NCBI GenBank assembly: GCA_963698735.1 | Contig: CAVOSA010000007.1 | Location: 1-64,000 of the forward strand | Source of the DNA: RPQJ01 sp963698735 | GTDB lineage: Bacteria > Pseudomonadota > Gammaproteobacteria > Steroidobacterales > Steroidobacteraceae | Direction of reading: 5' to 3' | DNA: 64,000 bases | In this document: positions 52,372-62,056 of the stretch, piece after piece | Numbering within the stretch: the stretch's first letter is position 1 | Layout of the letters: each line of letters opens with the position of its first letter | Program-made: the position numbers and the translations under genes | The notes under the pieces: model-generated | Told to the model about the DNA's origin: nothing | Seen by the model: only the letters and a program-made list of their open reading frames with translations | The model's database searches: none

Positions 52372-52402
52372 AAAAAGCCCGGCCACCTCGCGGTTGCCGG
52401 GC
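52372..52402 (-). terminator. Intrinsic terminator of the etfBA operon
   Basis: Inverted repeat GCCCGGC (52377-52383) / GCCGGGC (52396-52402). On the minus strand the stem is followed by TTTTTC, 24 bases after the etfA stop codon. Confidence 0.7.
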
Positions 52403-52426
52403 CTTGCCGTTTCCAGGCGTCGCCGA

Positions 52427-53368
52427 TCAGCCGAGCGCTTTCTCGAACTCCGGCACGATCGTGAACAGGTCGCCGACGAGGCCGACGTCCGCGCTCTCGA
52501 AGATCGGCGCTTCGCCGTCCTTGTTGATCGCGACGATCGTGCGCGCGTCCTTGATGCCGGTCATGTGCTGGATCGCGCCCGAGATGCCGATCGCGAAGTA
52601 CACCTGCGGCGCGATGATCTTGCCGGTCTGGCCGACCTGCAGGTCGTTCGGCACGTAGCCCGCGTCGACCGCGGCGCGCGAGGCGCCGACCGCCGCGCCG
52701 AGCTTGTCGGCGAGCGAGTAGATCAGCTTGAAGTTCTCCGCGCTGCCGAGCGCACGGCCGCCCGACACGACCTTCGCCGCCGACTGCAGGTCCGGACGGC
52801 CCGTCGTCGCGCCGGAGCGCGACACGAAACGCGTGTGCGAGGGCAGGGCGACACCCGGGTCGACCTTCTCGATTGCGGCGCTGCCGCCCGCGGCAGCCGC
52901 CTCGAACGAGGCAACGCGCACGGTGGCGACCACCGGGGATCCGGCCGGCGCTTCGACGGTCAGGATCGCGTTGCCGGCGTAGATCGGACGCTTGAACGTG
53001 TGCGAGCCTTCCACCGCCATGATGTCGGACACCTGGCTCACGCCGAGGAGCGCAGCGACACGCGGCATCACGTCCTTGCCGAACGTGGTGGACGGGCCGA
53101 ACACGTGCGTATAGCCGGCAGCGAGCTTCGCAATCTGCGGCGCGTACACGGCCGCGAGCGGCTCCTTGTTGGCCGCGCTCTCGACCACCAGTACCTTGCT
53201 CACGCCGGCGATCGCGGCGGCTTCGGCCGCCACGGCGGACGCATCCGCTGCCAGTACGACGACGTCGATCGACGCGCCCGCAATCTTTGCAGCACAGGCC
53301 ACGCTCTTCGCCGTGCTGGCATTCAGCTTCGCGCCGTCGTGTTCGGCGACGATCAGGATCTTGCTCAT
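52427..53368 (-). CDS. etfA: Electron transfer flavoprotein alpha subunit
   Basis: A 313-residue protein: ILIVAEHDGAKLNASTAKSV at the N-terminus and the C-terminal FAD-binding region VSGGRALGSAENFKLIYSLA, GASRAAVDAGYVPNDLQVGQ, TGKIIAPQVYFAIGISGAIQ HMTGIKDARTIVAINKDGEA and PIFESADVGLVGDLFTIVPE. It carries electrons from acyl-CoA dehydrogenases to ETF-ubiquinone oxidoreductase. Its ATG overlaps the etfB stop (ATGA). Confidence 0.94.
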   Translation of the reverse strand: MSKILIVAEHDGAKLNASTAKSVACAAKIAGASIDVVVLAADASAVAAEAAAIAGVSKVLVVESAANKEPLAAVYAPQIAKLAAGYTHVFGPSTTFGKDVMPRVAALLGVSQVSDIMAVEGSHTFKRPIYAGNAILTVEAPAGSPVVATVRVASFEAAAAGGSAAIEKVDPGVALPSHTRFVSRSGATTGRPDLQSAAKVVSGGRALGSAENFKLIYSLADKLGAAVGASRAAVDAGYVPNDLQVGQTGKIIAPQVYFAIGISGAIQHMTGIKDARTIVAINKDGEAPIFESADVGLVGDLFTIVPEFEKALG

Positions 53369-54117
53369 CAGACCAACCCCTTCTGCTTCAGCACGCCGAC
53401 GAGTTCGGCGACGTCCTTGACCATGATGCCTTTCTGGCGGCTTGGCGGCGGATCGACCTTGACGGTCCTGAATGCAGGGCCTTCAGCCACGCCGAAGTCG
53501 GCGACGCTCTTGATGTCGAGCGGCTTCTTCTTCGCCTTCATGATGTCCGGCAGCTTGACGTAGCGCGGCTCGTTGAGGCGCAGGTCCACCGACAGCACCG
53601 CGGGGAGGTCGACCTCCAGCGTCTCGAGGCCCGAGTCCACTTCGCGAGTGACCGTGGCCTTGCCGTCGGCGATGTCGACCTTCGAGCAGGAGGTGGCCTG
53701 CGGGCGGTCAAGCAGGGCGGCGAGCATCTGCGCCGTCTGGCCGTTGTCCTCGTCGATGGCCTGCTTGCCCAGCAGCGTCACGAACGGCTGCTCGGCTTCG
53801 GCGATCTTGTGAAAGATCTTCGCGATCGAGAGCGGTGCCATGGCGGCGTCGGTCTGCACCAGGATCGCGCGGTCGGCGCCCATTGCGAGCGCCGTGCGCA
53901 GCTGCTGCTGCGTGTCCGCCGGGCCGATGCTGACGGCCAGCACCTCGTCGGCGAGGCCTTGTTCCTTGATTCGCAGCGCCTGTTCGAGCGCGATCTCATC
54001 GAAGGGATTGATGCTCATCTTGACGCCTTCGGTGATCACGCCCGTGTTGTCCGGCTTGACCCGGACCCGGACGTTGTAGTCCACCACGCGTTTCACACCG
54101 ACCATGATTCTGCGCAC
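53368..54117 (-). CDS. etfB: Electron transfer flavoprotein beta subunit
   Basis: A 249-residue protein: RRIMVGVKRVVDYNVRVRVK, MSINPFDEIALEQALRIKEQ, VLAVSIGPADTQQQLRTALA MGADRAILVQTD, LLGKQAIDEDNGQTAQMLAA and VKLPDIMKAKKKPLD are diagnostic of EtfB. GTG 54117 has AGGAG seven bases upstream and gives the usual family length, so it is preferred over ATG 54105. Leader of the etfBA operon. Confidence 0.94.
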   Translation of the reverse strand: MRRIMVGVKRVVDYNVRVRVKPDNTGVITEGVKMSINPFDEIALEQALRIKEQGLADEVLAVSIGPADTQQQLRTALAMGADRAILVQTDAAMAPLSIAKIFHKIAEAEQPFVTLLGKQAIDEDNGQTAQMLAALLDRPQATSCSKVDIADGKATVTREVDSGLETLEVDLPAVLSVDLRLNEPRYVKLPDIMKAKKKPLDIKSVADFGVAEGPAFRTVKVDPPPSRQKGIMVKDVAELVGVLKQKGLV

Positions 54118-54211
54118 GCGCTCACTCCTGTTCTGCTGGGTCTTGCAATGCAGCATCATACCAGTCCGGCCGGCGCCGGCGACCGGCTCGCCCGGTCGGA
54201 AAACCCGGAAT

Positions 54212-55198
54212 TCAGGCGCGCCAGCCGCGCTTTTCGTCCAGCTGACGGGTCAGGTTGAGCAGGCGGCGATAGCTTTCGAGCCGCCGTGGATCGATGTGCC
54301 CGGCCTCGGCAGCCGCCTGGACCGCACACTGCGGTTCCCGCAGGTGCAGGCAGTTCTGGAAGCGACAGCCGGTCGCTCGTCCGATGATCTCGAGGAAGCC
54401 GCGCTGGACGTCCGGAAGCGGCACGACGGGCGGGGCGTAGTCCCGCACGCCCGGGGAGTCGGTCAGTTCGCCCCAGGGCAGCTGGACGATGGCCGAGGAC
54501 ACGGTCGTGTGCTTCCCCTGGCCCGAACCGACCGAGAGGTCCGACGTGGCCCGGTAGGACCCCTCGCAGAGCGCGTTGGTCAGGGAGGACTTGCCGACCC
54601 CCGACTGCCCCGCCAGCAGCGTGCGGCGGCCCTGCAGGCGTGTCTTGAGCTCATCGAGGCCGGTGCCTTGCTTGGCCGAGACCGTCACCACGGGAATCCC
54701 GATCTTGCGGTAGGTCTCGACGAACCCGAAATCGGCCGGGCTGTAGTCTCCTGCCCCGATCAGGTCCTGCTTGTTGAGGATCAGGAGCGGTTCGATGCCG
54801 GCGTAACCGGCCCCGGCCAGGTACCGGTCGATGATGAACGGGTCGCAGGTAGGGCGCGGGGCGACGACGATGCCGAGCTGGTCGAGATTGGCGGCGATGT
54901 CTTCGTCCACCCCACGGCTGTCGGTCCGCTGCAGTACGTTGCGGCGGGGCAGCCGCTCCGCAACGACCCAGTCGCCCACCGACGTCGCCGATTCAGGTTC
55001 GAGAAGGACAAGATCCCCGGCCACCACGGCGGTCCGGCGACCGCGGATCTTGCAGGGGAGCCGCTCGCCCGAGTCCGCCGTCAGGACGACTACCCGACGC
55101 CCGTAGGCTTCGACGACACAACCGGTTCTGCTGCTGGCGGTGGTCTCCGCCGTGCCGCCGCTGCGGGTGCGGCCCGGGCGCTGATCGCGGCGGCGCAT
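54212..55198 (-). CDS. rsgA: Ribosome small-subunit GTPase RsgA
   Basis: A 328-residue circularly permuted GTPase: an OB-fold N-terminus (GCVVEAYGRRVVVLTADSGE), then G4 LLILNKQDL, G5 TVSAKQG, G1 LLAGQSGVGKSSLTNAL, G3 LTDSPGVRDYA, and a C-terminal zinc motif (ATGCRFQNCLHLREPQCAV). It matures the 30S subunit. The stop codon of the M48 gene and the rsgA start overlap; GTG 55204 (GTGA) is an alternative to ATG 55198. Confidence 0.92.
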   Translation of the reverse strand: MRRRDQRPGRTRSGGTAETTASSRTGCVVEAYGRRVVVLTADSGERLPCKIRGRRTAVVAGDLVLLEPESATSVGDWVVAERLPRRNVLQRTDSRGVDEDIAANLDQLGIVVAPRPTCDPFIIDRYLAGAGYAGIEPLLILNKQDLIGAGDYSPADFGFVETYRKIGIPVVTVSAKQGTGLDELKTRLQGRRTLLAGQSGVGKSSLTNALCEGSYRATSDLSVGSGQGKHTTVSSAIVQLPWGELTDSPGVRDYAPPVVPLPDVQRGFLEIIGRATGCRFQNCLHLREPQCAVQAAAEAGHIDPRRLESYRRLLNLTRQLDEKRGWRA

Positions 55199-55200
55199 GC

Positions 55201-56497
55201 TCACGTCGAGGACAAGGCCCGCTCGCCTGGCGCCGGCCCCTGGCTGGTGCCCAGCGGCGTGCCGAGGAGTCGACCGATGCGGATCACCGGCGGGGGATGG
55301 GAATCGTAAAACGCGGAGTGCAGAGGATCCGGAGTCAGCGTGCTCGCGTTCTCGCGGTACAGGCTGACCAGCGCCCGGGCCAGCTCGGGACCGTCGCTGT
55401 AGCGGGCTGCGAACGTGTCCGCCTCGAACTCGTGGCGGCGCGACCAGGCGGCGGCCAGGGGCGTCAGGACCCAGGTGAAGACCGGCAGGACCAGCAGGAA
55501 CAGCAGCAGTGCCGCCGAATCGCCGGGCTGGTCCACGCCGAGCGCGCTGTAGAACCAGTCCTGGCGGGCGAGCCAGCCAAGCAGGGCGAACCCCGCGAAT
55601 GTGGTCAAGCGCGCTTACGACCAGTCGCTGCGGGATGTGCTTCAGCTTGAAGTGGGCGAGTTCGTGCGCGAGCACGGACTCGACCTGCACCGGGGTCAAC
55701 GACTGCAGCAGCGTGTCGAAGAACACGATGCGTTTCTCGCGGCCCAGGCCGGTGAAATAGGCATTGCCGTGCGCGGAGCGCTTCGAGCCGTCCATGACGT
55801 AAACGTCGCGGGCGTGGAAGTCGCAGCGGGCGAGCAGGGCGTCGATGCGTTGCCGCAGGGCGGCATCTTCGAGTTTCGTGAACTTGTTGAAGAGCCCGGC
55901 GATCCAGCGTGGCCAGGCCCACAGGAGCAGCAGTGAAAAAACAGTCCAGACGGCCCAGGCGACGAGCCACCAGCGTGTGCCGGTGGCCGACATGATCCAG
56001 AGCACGGCGGCCACGATCGCGCCGCCCAGCAGCCCGCCCAGGGCCAGCGCTTTGACGAGATCCACGACGAACAGGCGGGGGGTCGTGCGGTTGAAGCCGA
56101 AACGCTCCTCCAGCACGAACGTCCGCCAGACGGAAAACGGCAGCGACGCCAGGCTCATCGCGAGCAGGACCAGCAGCACGTGGGCCGTGCCGGTCCAGAC
56201 CTGGGATCCACCCAGGCGTACCGCGAGGTCTCCAAGGGCAGAGATACCGCCCCCCAACGTAAGGAGCAGCAGGAGTACCGCATCGAAGGCCAGTTCGACG
56301 CGGCCAAAGCGCTGCCGCGCAACCGTATAGTCCGCAGCCTTCGCGTGCTCGGCGGGACTGACCGTCTCGGCGAAGGCGGGCGGCACCGCATCACGGTGCG
56401 ACGACACGTGGCGCGTTTGCCGGTGGGACAGCCAGAACTGCACGAAAAGGTGCGCGACGGCGGCGGCCAGGAATGCGACGGTCAGCCAGTGAGGCAT
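55201..56497 (-). pseudogene. M48 (Ste24-like) zinc peptidase, interrupted by a one-base frameshift
   Basis: Frame 1 gives the signal-anchor N-terminus MPHWLTVAFLAAAVAHLFVQ, four more membrane helices and the catalytic motif VLAHELAHFKLKHIPQRLVV. Frame 2 continues TTFAGFALLGWLARQDWFYS, a membrane helix, and the third zinc ligand in RRHEFEADTFAARYSDG. Dropping one base near 55608 joins them as VVSALTTFAGF and gives a 431-residue Ste24/CAAX-protease-like enzyme. These are integral-membrane proteases of misfolded membrane proteins. Both halves are well conserved, so the break is recent or a sequencing error. It overlaps rsgA. Confidence 0.85.
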
Positions 56498-56653
56498 TGC
56501 GGGCAACAGGGACCTTGACCTTTGTTTGCGTGCGGCACGAGGGGATCGGAGCTTAGCCTTTGCTAGAATCGGCCACAATCGACGTCCCGCCGTGCCGGGG
56601 TTCGCGTGGGGCGGACCGGTTCGGCGATTTCTGGGTCACCAGCTGGCAAGACA

Positions 56654-57196
56654 TTGAAAGCCGACAACCTCATCTGGATAGATCTCGAGATGACCGGCCT
56701 GGATACGCAGGCTGATCACATCATCGAGATCGCAACGATCGTGACGGATTCTGCCCTGAATGTGGTTGCCGAGGGTCCGGTGCTGGCGATTCACCATGGT
56801 GATGCGGTGCTCGGCGCCATGGACGAGTGGAATCGCACGACGCACGGCGGTACGGGACTGTTGCAGCGTGTTCGCGACAGCCGGCTGTCCGCGGCAGACG
56901 CCGAAGCACAGACGCTCGCGTTTCTTGCGACGCATGCAATCGCTGGTGCGTCACCGATGTGCGGCAACAGCATCTGCCAGGACCGCCGGTTCCTCGCGCG
57001 CGAGATGCCCGCGCTGGAGAGTTTCTTCCACTACCGGAACCTCGACGTGAGCACGGTAAAGGAACTCGCGCGCCGCTGGGCCCCGGAGGTTTTCGCGGGC
57101 GTGGAGAAGGCATCGACCCATCTCGCGCTCGACGACATCCGCGAGTCGATCAAGGAACTCGAGCATTATCGCCGTAACTTCCTGAGGGTGGCGTGA
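56654..57196 (+). CDS. orn: Oligoribonuclease
   Basis: A 180-residue DEDDh exonuclease: NLIWIDLEMTGLDTQADHII (Asp, Glu), ILCGNSIC-type segment MCGNSICQDRRFLAREMPAL, VSTVKELARRWAPEV, and the final STHLALDDIRESIKELEHYR (His/Asp). Orn degrades RNA dinucleotides, including pGpG made from c-di-GMP, which matters in a window rich in c-di-GMP elements. TTG 56654 gives the usual 180-residue protein; the frame is open to GTG 56606. Confidence 0.9.
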   Translation: MKADNLIWIDLEMTGLDTQADHIIEIATIVTDSALNVVAEGPVLAIHHGDAVLGAMDEWNRTTHGGTGLLQRVRDSRLSAADAEAQTLAFLATHAIAGASPMCGNSICQDRRFLAREMPALESFFHYRNLDVSTVKELARRWAPEVFAGVEKASTHLALDDIRESIKELEHYRRNFLRVA

Positions 57197-57242
57197 GTGA
57201 CGGGAAGTCGACGACCTGGATTTCCAGCCTGCTGGCTGCGGG

Positions 57243-58094
57243 ATGAGTAGCGATATTCAAGTTAGATTGATGGCTGCGGCGTATGCATGCATGCGTCCAT
57301 TTGCGCGTCTGCTCCTGCGTTCGGGAGTCACATACAAGAGTTTCGCCGAAATGGCGAAGACCGCGTTTGTCCATGAGGCGATGCTCGAGCGTGACTCAAA
57401 AGGTCGAACAACGAACGCATCTAGGGTCGCCGTAAGAACAGGCCTATCGCGCAAAGAAGTGCGTCGAATTTCTGCAATGTTGGGTGGTCAGCAGGCCATT
57501 AGTGGCGCCAGGTTTGACCATGCTGGGCCTCCTGCCCGAGTCCTGCACGCATGGCATTTTGACTCGAGATTTGTGGATTCCGACGGGTCGCCATTGGACT
57601 TGGGTTTTGAAGGCAAGACCCCGAACTTCACTGAACTCGTAAAGGCGGTCGGTGGGGACGTGCCTCCAGGTGCAGTTAGGGCTGAATTGCAGCGAGCGTC
57701 GGCCATCCTGGAACTTGAGAACGGCATGTTCAGGCCGACCAAGAGGTATTTCGTACCAGGTGATTTTGACGAGAAGGCAATAACCACGTTGTCCGGAATG
57801 CTGTTTCCAATGCTATCCGGCTTGGACCACAACACTAATCCTTCGAGAACCGCTGGCGGGTTCATTCAGCGAATCGCATACGCGAGGCTAAGCGCCGAAG
57901 ACCGAGAGAGCTTTCGCGTTTGGTCGCGCGCAGAAGCAATCCGGTTTATCGAGTCGATAGATGACTGGCTAACTTCGCGAGAATCAAATTCAGTGGAGAT
58001 TGACAGTGAGGGCGGACCGATTAGTGGGGTAGGTGTGTTTTATTACGAAGGTCCGGAGGCTGATAAGTTGCCGAAACCTAGGCGGCAATCTTAA
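57243..58094 (+). CDS. DUF6502 family protein, copy 1
   Basis: A 283-residue soluble protein beginning MSSDIQVRLMAAAYACMRPF ARLLLRSGVTYKSFAEMAKT. The N-terminal 80 residues are a winged-helix-like region with a TGLSRKEVRR helix-turn-helix segment. The rest has the DUF6502 features FTELVKAVGGDVPPGAVRAE and FIESIDDWLTSRESN. It is a paralogue of the gene at 60879-61727: the two start at the same alignment position and are the same length. Codon usage is visibly less GC-rich than neighbours. It converges on the repeat-protein gene. The DNA-binding role is inferred from the helix-turn-helix segment. Confidence 0.75.
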   Translation: MSSDIQVRLMAAAYACMRPFARLLLRSGVTYKSFAEMAKTAFVHEAMLERDSKGRTTNASRVAVRTGLSRKEVRRISAMLGGQQAISGARFDHAGPPARVLHAWHFDSRFVDSDGSPLDLGFEGKTPNFTELVKAVGGDVPPGAVRAELQRASAILELENGMFRPTKRYFVPGDFDEKAITTLSGMLFPMLSGLDHNTNPSRTAGGFIQRIAYARLSAEDRESFRVWSRAEAIRFIESIDDWLTSRESNSVEIDSEGGPISGVGVFYYEGPEADKLPKPRRQS

Positions 58095-58095
58095 A

Positions 58096-58123
58096 AAAAG
58101 GCGCGCCATGGGGCGCGCCTTTT
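58096..58123. terminator. Bidirectional terminator between DUF6502 copy 1 and the repeat gene
   Basis: AAAAGGCGCGCC (58096-58107), ATGG loop, GGCGCGCCTTTT (58112-58123): a near-perfect stem with A-tract on one side and T-tract on the other. It serves both convergent genes. Confidence 0.85.
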
Positions 58124-58142
58124 CGACTTTGGGAGCGACCGT

Positions 58143-60812
58143 CTACTTGACGTGCAACCTCTCGGCAATTACCAGGCCCTGACGTACAGGCTGAGTACCT
58201 ACAACCTGAACCAAACTGCCCGAAACGGGAAGGTTCATGCCAGCGACAGACGAGACATCTATCGTCAGCTTTCCGATCTTCATTGTCCCAAGGCTCGCAT
58301 CGATACTGTTGGCACGGCCGCTCACGATCACTTGTGTGGCGCCAGCGACATAATCTGTCGGCACAAACCGAAGCTTCATTTTCTCAAGCGTGCCTGAAGG
58401 CGACATCTGGCCGGAGACGGCAACCAACAATTGACGACCAGAGGCCATCAGCTCGGCGACCTTGTCGGCAGACGGCATTCTAAGAGTTCGGCCCAGAACG
58501 CTAATCGTTCCTGCGGAAGTATCGACGGCATCGACCGCTCCCATCAGGAGAACCGACGGCTTCCCTGTGCCAGAAAGTGCACTGTTGTGGGACGCGGAAC
58601 TCGGTGCGGCGGTACCGATGGTGCTATTCGCAGAGGCTCGCTTCGCAACACCTGTACCGATGATTGCATCCGTTCCGGCTTCGACTGCAGCAGCGTTGTT
58701 GGTACGTTTGCCCTTCTTGCCGGTACCGATGATGGCGTCGGCTCCCGTGCCAATAATCGCGTCGGCGCCGGTACCGATGATGGCATCAGCCCCGGTGCCG
58801 ATGATGGCGTCAGCGCCGGTACCGATGATGGCGTCGGCCCCCGTGCCGATGATGGCGTCGGCGCCGGTACCGATGATGGCGTCGGCTCCCGTGCCAATGA
58901 TGGCGTCGGCGCCGGTACCGATGATGGCGTCAGCCCCGGTGCCGATGATGGCGTCAGCGCCGGTACCGATGATGGCGTCGGCTCCCGTGCCGATGATGGC
59001 GTCGGCGCCGGTACCGATGATGGCGTCGGCTCCCGTACCGATGATGGCGTCAGCGCCGGTACCGATGATGGCGTCGGCCCCCGTGCCGATGATGGCGTCA
59101 GCGCCGGTACCGATGATGGCGTCGGCGCCCGTGCCGATGATGGCGTCAGCGCCGGTACCGATGATGGCATCGGCCCCCGTGCCGATGATGGCGTCAGCGC
59201 CGGTACCGATGATGGCGTCAGCGCCGGTACCAATAATCGCGTCGGCCCCGTGCCGATGATGGCGTCGGCGCCGGTACCGATGATGGCGTCGGCTCCCGTG
59301 CCGATGATGGCGTCAGCGCCGGTACCGATGATGGCATCGGCTCCCGTGCCGATGATGGCGTCGGCGCCGGTGCCGATGATGGCGTCAGCTCCCGTACCGA
59401 TGATGGCGTCAGCCCCGTACCGATGATGGCGTCAGCGCCGGTACCGATGATGGCGTCGGCGCCCGTGCCGATGATGGCGTCGGCGCCGGTACCGATGATG
59501 GCGTCAGCCCCCGTGCCGATGATGGCGTCAGCGCCGGTACCAATAATCGCGTCGGCCCCGTGCCGATGATGGCGTCGGCGCCGGTACCGATGATGGCGTC
59601 AGCGCCGGTACCGATGATGGCGTCGGCCCCCGTGCCGATGATGGCGTCGGCGCCGGTACCGATGATGGCATCAGCCCCCGTGCCGATGATGGCGTCAGCG
59701 CCGGTACCAATAATCGCGTCGGCACCCGTGCCGATGATGGCGTCGGCGCCGGTGCCGATGATGGCGTCGGCCCCCGTGCCGATAATCGCGTCGGCGCCGG
59801 TACCGATGATGGCGTCGGCTCCCGTGCCGATGATGGCGTCGGCGCCGGTACCGATGATGGCGTCGGCTCCCGTGCCGATGATGGCGTCGGCGCCGGTACC
59901 GATGATGGCGTCGGCTCCCGTGCCGATGATGGCGTCGGCGCCGGTACCGATGATGGCGTCGGCTCCCGTGCCGATGATGGCGTCAGCGCCGGTACCGATG
60001 ATGGCGTCGGCTCCCGTGCCAATGATGGCGTCAGCGCCGGTGCCGATGATGGCGTCGGCTCCCGTGCCGATGATGGCGTCGGCGCCGGTGCCGATGATGG
60101 CGTCAGCCCCCGTGCCAATAATCGCGTCGGCGCCGGTACCGATGATGGCGTCAGCCCCCGTGCCGATGATGGCGTCAGCCCCCGTGCCGATGATGGCGTC
60201 AGCGCCGGTACCGATGATGGCATCAGCGCCGGTACCAATGATGGCGTCGGCGCCGGTGCCGATGATGGCGTCAGCCCCCGTGCCGATGATGGCGTCAGCG
60301 CCGGTACCGATGATGGCGTCAGCCCCCGTGCCGATGATGGCGTCGGCGCCGGTGCCGATGATGGCGTCAGCTCCCGTACCAATAATCGCGTCGACGCCGG
60401 TACCGATGATGGCGTCGGCTCCCGTGCCGATGATGGCGTCAGCCCCCGTGCCGATGATGGCGTCAGCCCCCGTGCCGATGATGGCGTCGGCGCCGGTGCC
60501 GATGATGGCATCAGCCCCAGTGCCGATGATGGCGTCGGCTCCCGTGCCAATAATCGCGTCGGCGCCGGTACCGATGATGGCGTCGGCTCCCGTGCCGATG
60601 ATGGCGTCAGCCCCGGTGCCGATGATGGCGTCAGCGCCGGTACCAATAATCGCGTCGGCACCCGTGCCGATGATGGCATCAGCCCCAGTACTACTGATTG
60701 CCCCTTTCGGCGTACTTGCAGACGCCTGCATCGGCATCATTGCACCGCCAACAGCGAGTCCAGTCGCAATTGCGACCGTAAGCTTGGTTGAATTGAGGCG
60801 CTTCCCATTCAT
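58143..60812 (-). pseudogene. Secreted (GADAIIGT)n repeat protein with C-terminal DUF5666-like domain, three -1 shifts in G-tracts
   Basis: ATG 60812 has AAGGGG nine bases upstream. Residues 1-33 are a signal peptide (LTVAIATGLAVGGAMMPMQA, cleavage after ASA). Then GAISST leads into about 82 octapeptides GADAIIGT, then a linker with KRTNNAAAVEAG, then a 130-residue beta-rich domain (GAVDAVDTSAGTISVLGRTL, KLRFVPTDYVAGATQVIVSG, SGSLVQVVGTQPVRQGLVIA) like DUF5666. Full length would be about 890 residues. Three sites (about 59555, 59412 and 59248) have G4 where sister repeats have G5; each shifts frame by -1, the three together restore it, but a TGA at 59411 stops translation after the second. 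The gene directly upstream on the same strand is DUF6502 copy 2. Confidence 0.75.
58722..60691 (-). repeat. About 82 tandem 24-bp repeats (48-bp higher-order unit)
   Basis: Unit A reads GGTACCGGCGCCGACGCC-ATCATC and unit B GGCACGGGAGCCGACGCC-ATCATC on the minus strand. They alternate in most of the array, giving a 48-bp superunit, with local AA or BB runs. Some units use ATTATT for ATCATC, and one has GTCGACGCG (Val for Ala). The period is exactly eight codons, so all six frames are open for long stretches, which produces many spurious frames on both strands. Confidence 0.92.
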
Positions 60813-60878
60813 GTCGGTCATCCCCTTGGGTTCTCTGTAGCCGGTCCGTCGGCTCAAAAACAATTTCTGTCTTTCTTT

Positions 60879-61727
60879 CTACTGAATCGAGTCTTCAACT
60901 GATTGGTCGTCAATTGGTCGAACAAACATGTACATGGCTACACCAACTTTCACGCGCTGATCCGCCCCGTTCCTGGCTGCTGCGGTCTCGCGCGTTGAAA
61001 GCCAATCGTCCAGCGATTCAAGGAATTGCTGACCGCGGTCCTTGACGTAGATGTCAAAATCCAACGCATCGTTTGGGGTTATCCCGTTCGGGGCCCAAAC
61101 GCGTCGTTCAAAAATTTTCTGGTCTTCGTCTGGGCGCAAGTTCTGATCTAGCGTCTTCGCCAAGTCGGTAAATGCGACTGACATTGCGTGAAACTTTGCT
61201 GGATCTGCCGCCGATGGGATGTAAGACCGGATAAGTACTCGGTAGTAGCCGTTTCCAAGGTCGAGCACGGCGCCGAGCCGCTTCAGTTCATCGAGCATCT
61301 CGTCGGCCGGCACGTCACTCGTGTATCGCCGAACCAACTCGGTAAAACTTCGACGTCCAGGAAGGCCTTCGAACTGAACCTCGTATGGAATTCCATAAGG
61401 TCCGGTGAAGTCTGAATCCTGGTGCCAGCCAGTAAGGAGGCGCCCAACACGACTCAATCGACCAATCAGGGCTTCGGCATCTTCGTCCGTCTGTGTAAGA
61501 AGACGGGAGACTTCAAGTCGTGTGAGCCCTGTCGTAATCGCTATTCTTGAGACCGATTGCCGAGAATCCGGCAGTTGAAGTACTTCCTGCGCCGAATCCA
61601 CAAACACGATCTTGAGCAATTCCGAGAATTCGCCGAAAGAAACACCATTCCGCACAAGAATTCGCACGAGCGGGCGCATCAGCGGCCGAAACGCGGATAA
61701 GAGCGTCGCTTTGACGCTTTCGCTCAT
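60879..61727 (-). CDS. DUF6502 family protein, copy 2
   Basis: A 282-residue paralogue of copy 1: MSESVKATLLSAFRPLMRPL VRILVRNGVSFGEFSELLKI aligns start to start with it. TTGLTRLEVSRLLTQTDED is the helix-turn-helix-like part; FTELVRRYTSDVPADEMLDE, QQFLESLDDWLSTRETAAAR and VGVAMYMFVRPIDDQ complete the family pattern. I chose ATG 61727 by this alignment; an ATG at 61778 adds 17 residues with no ribosome site. It lies 66 bases upstream of the repeat-protein gene on the same strand and is probably co-transcribed with it, perhaps as its regulator. TATAGT at about 61810 is a possible -10. Confidence 0.78.
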   Translation of the reverse strand: MSESVKATLLSAFRPLMRPLVRILVRNGVSFGEFSELLKIVFVDSAQEVLQLPDSRQSVSRIAITTGLTRLEVSRLLTQTDEDAEALIGRLSRVGRLLTGWHQDSDFTGPYGIPYEVQFEGLPGRRSFTELVRRYTSDVPADEMLDELKRLGAVLDLGNGYYRVLIRSYIPSAADPAKFHAMSVAFTDLAKTLDQNLRPDEDQKIFERRVWAPNGITPNDALDFDIYVKDRGQQFLESLDDWLSTRETAAARNGADQRVKVGVAMYMFVRPIDDQSVEDSIQ

Positions 61728-62056
61728 TCTCAGCCCGTGAAAGGGCGGCTCCGGACAGATTGCTAGTGCCGCTGACATGTGGGGTTATTGTTAAGTCTCC
61801 GAGTTAACTATATCCGGCGGGCCCTCACGGTCAAGACTTCAACATATTCGCGGAGTTGCGTACGTGTTTTCACGGGCGCTCTGGGACCCGGCCAGCGGTC
61901 GCGGCTGGTCAAAATTCAAGCAGATCATGGGGGTGGAGCGGAACCCTAGATTGGCGGGCAGGTGCGCGTCAGGCCGGTCGGATCGACCGTTCTGGCGGCA
62001 CATTGTCAACTGCCGGGCGCTGGGGATTGGACGTAACCGGGGGATTCCCGGAATTA

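Noticed and set aside
58722..60691. CRISPR array
   Set aside because: Repeats are directly adjacent without unique spacers, the period is 24 bp and codes a regular octapeptide; no cas genes.
59560..60840. A long + strand frame reading VPMMASAP over and over
   Set aside because: The 24-bp period keeps all frames open. Only the minus-strand frame has a signal peptide, ribosome site and a conserved domain at its end.
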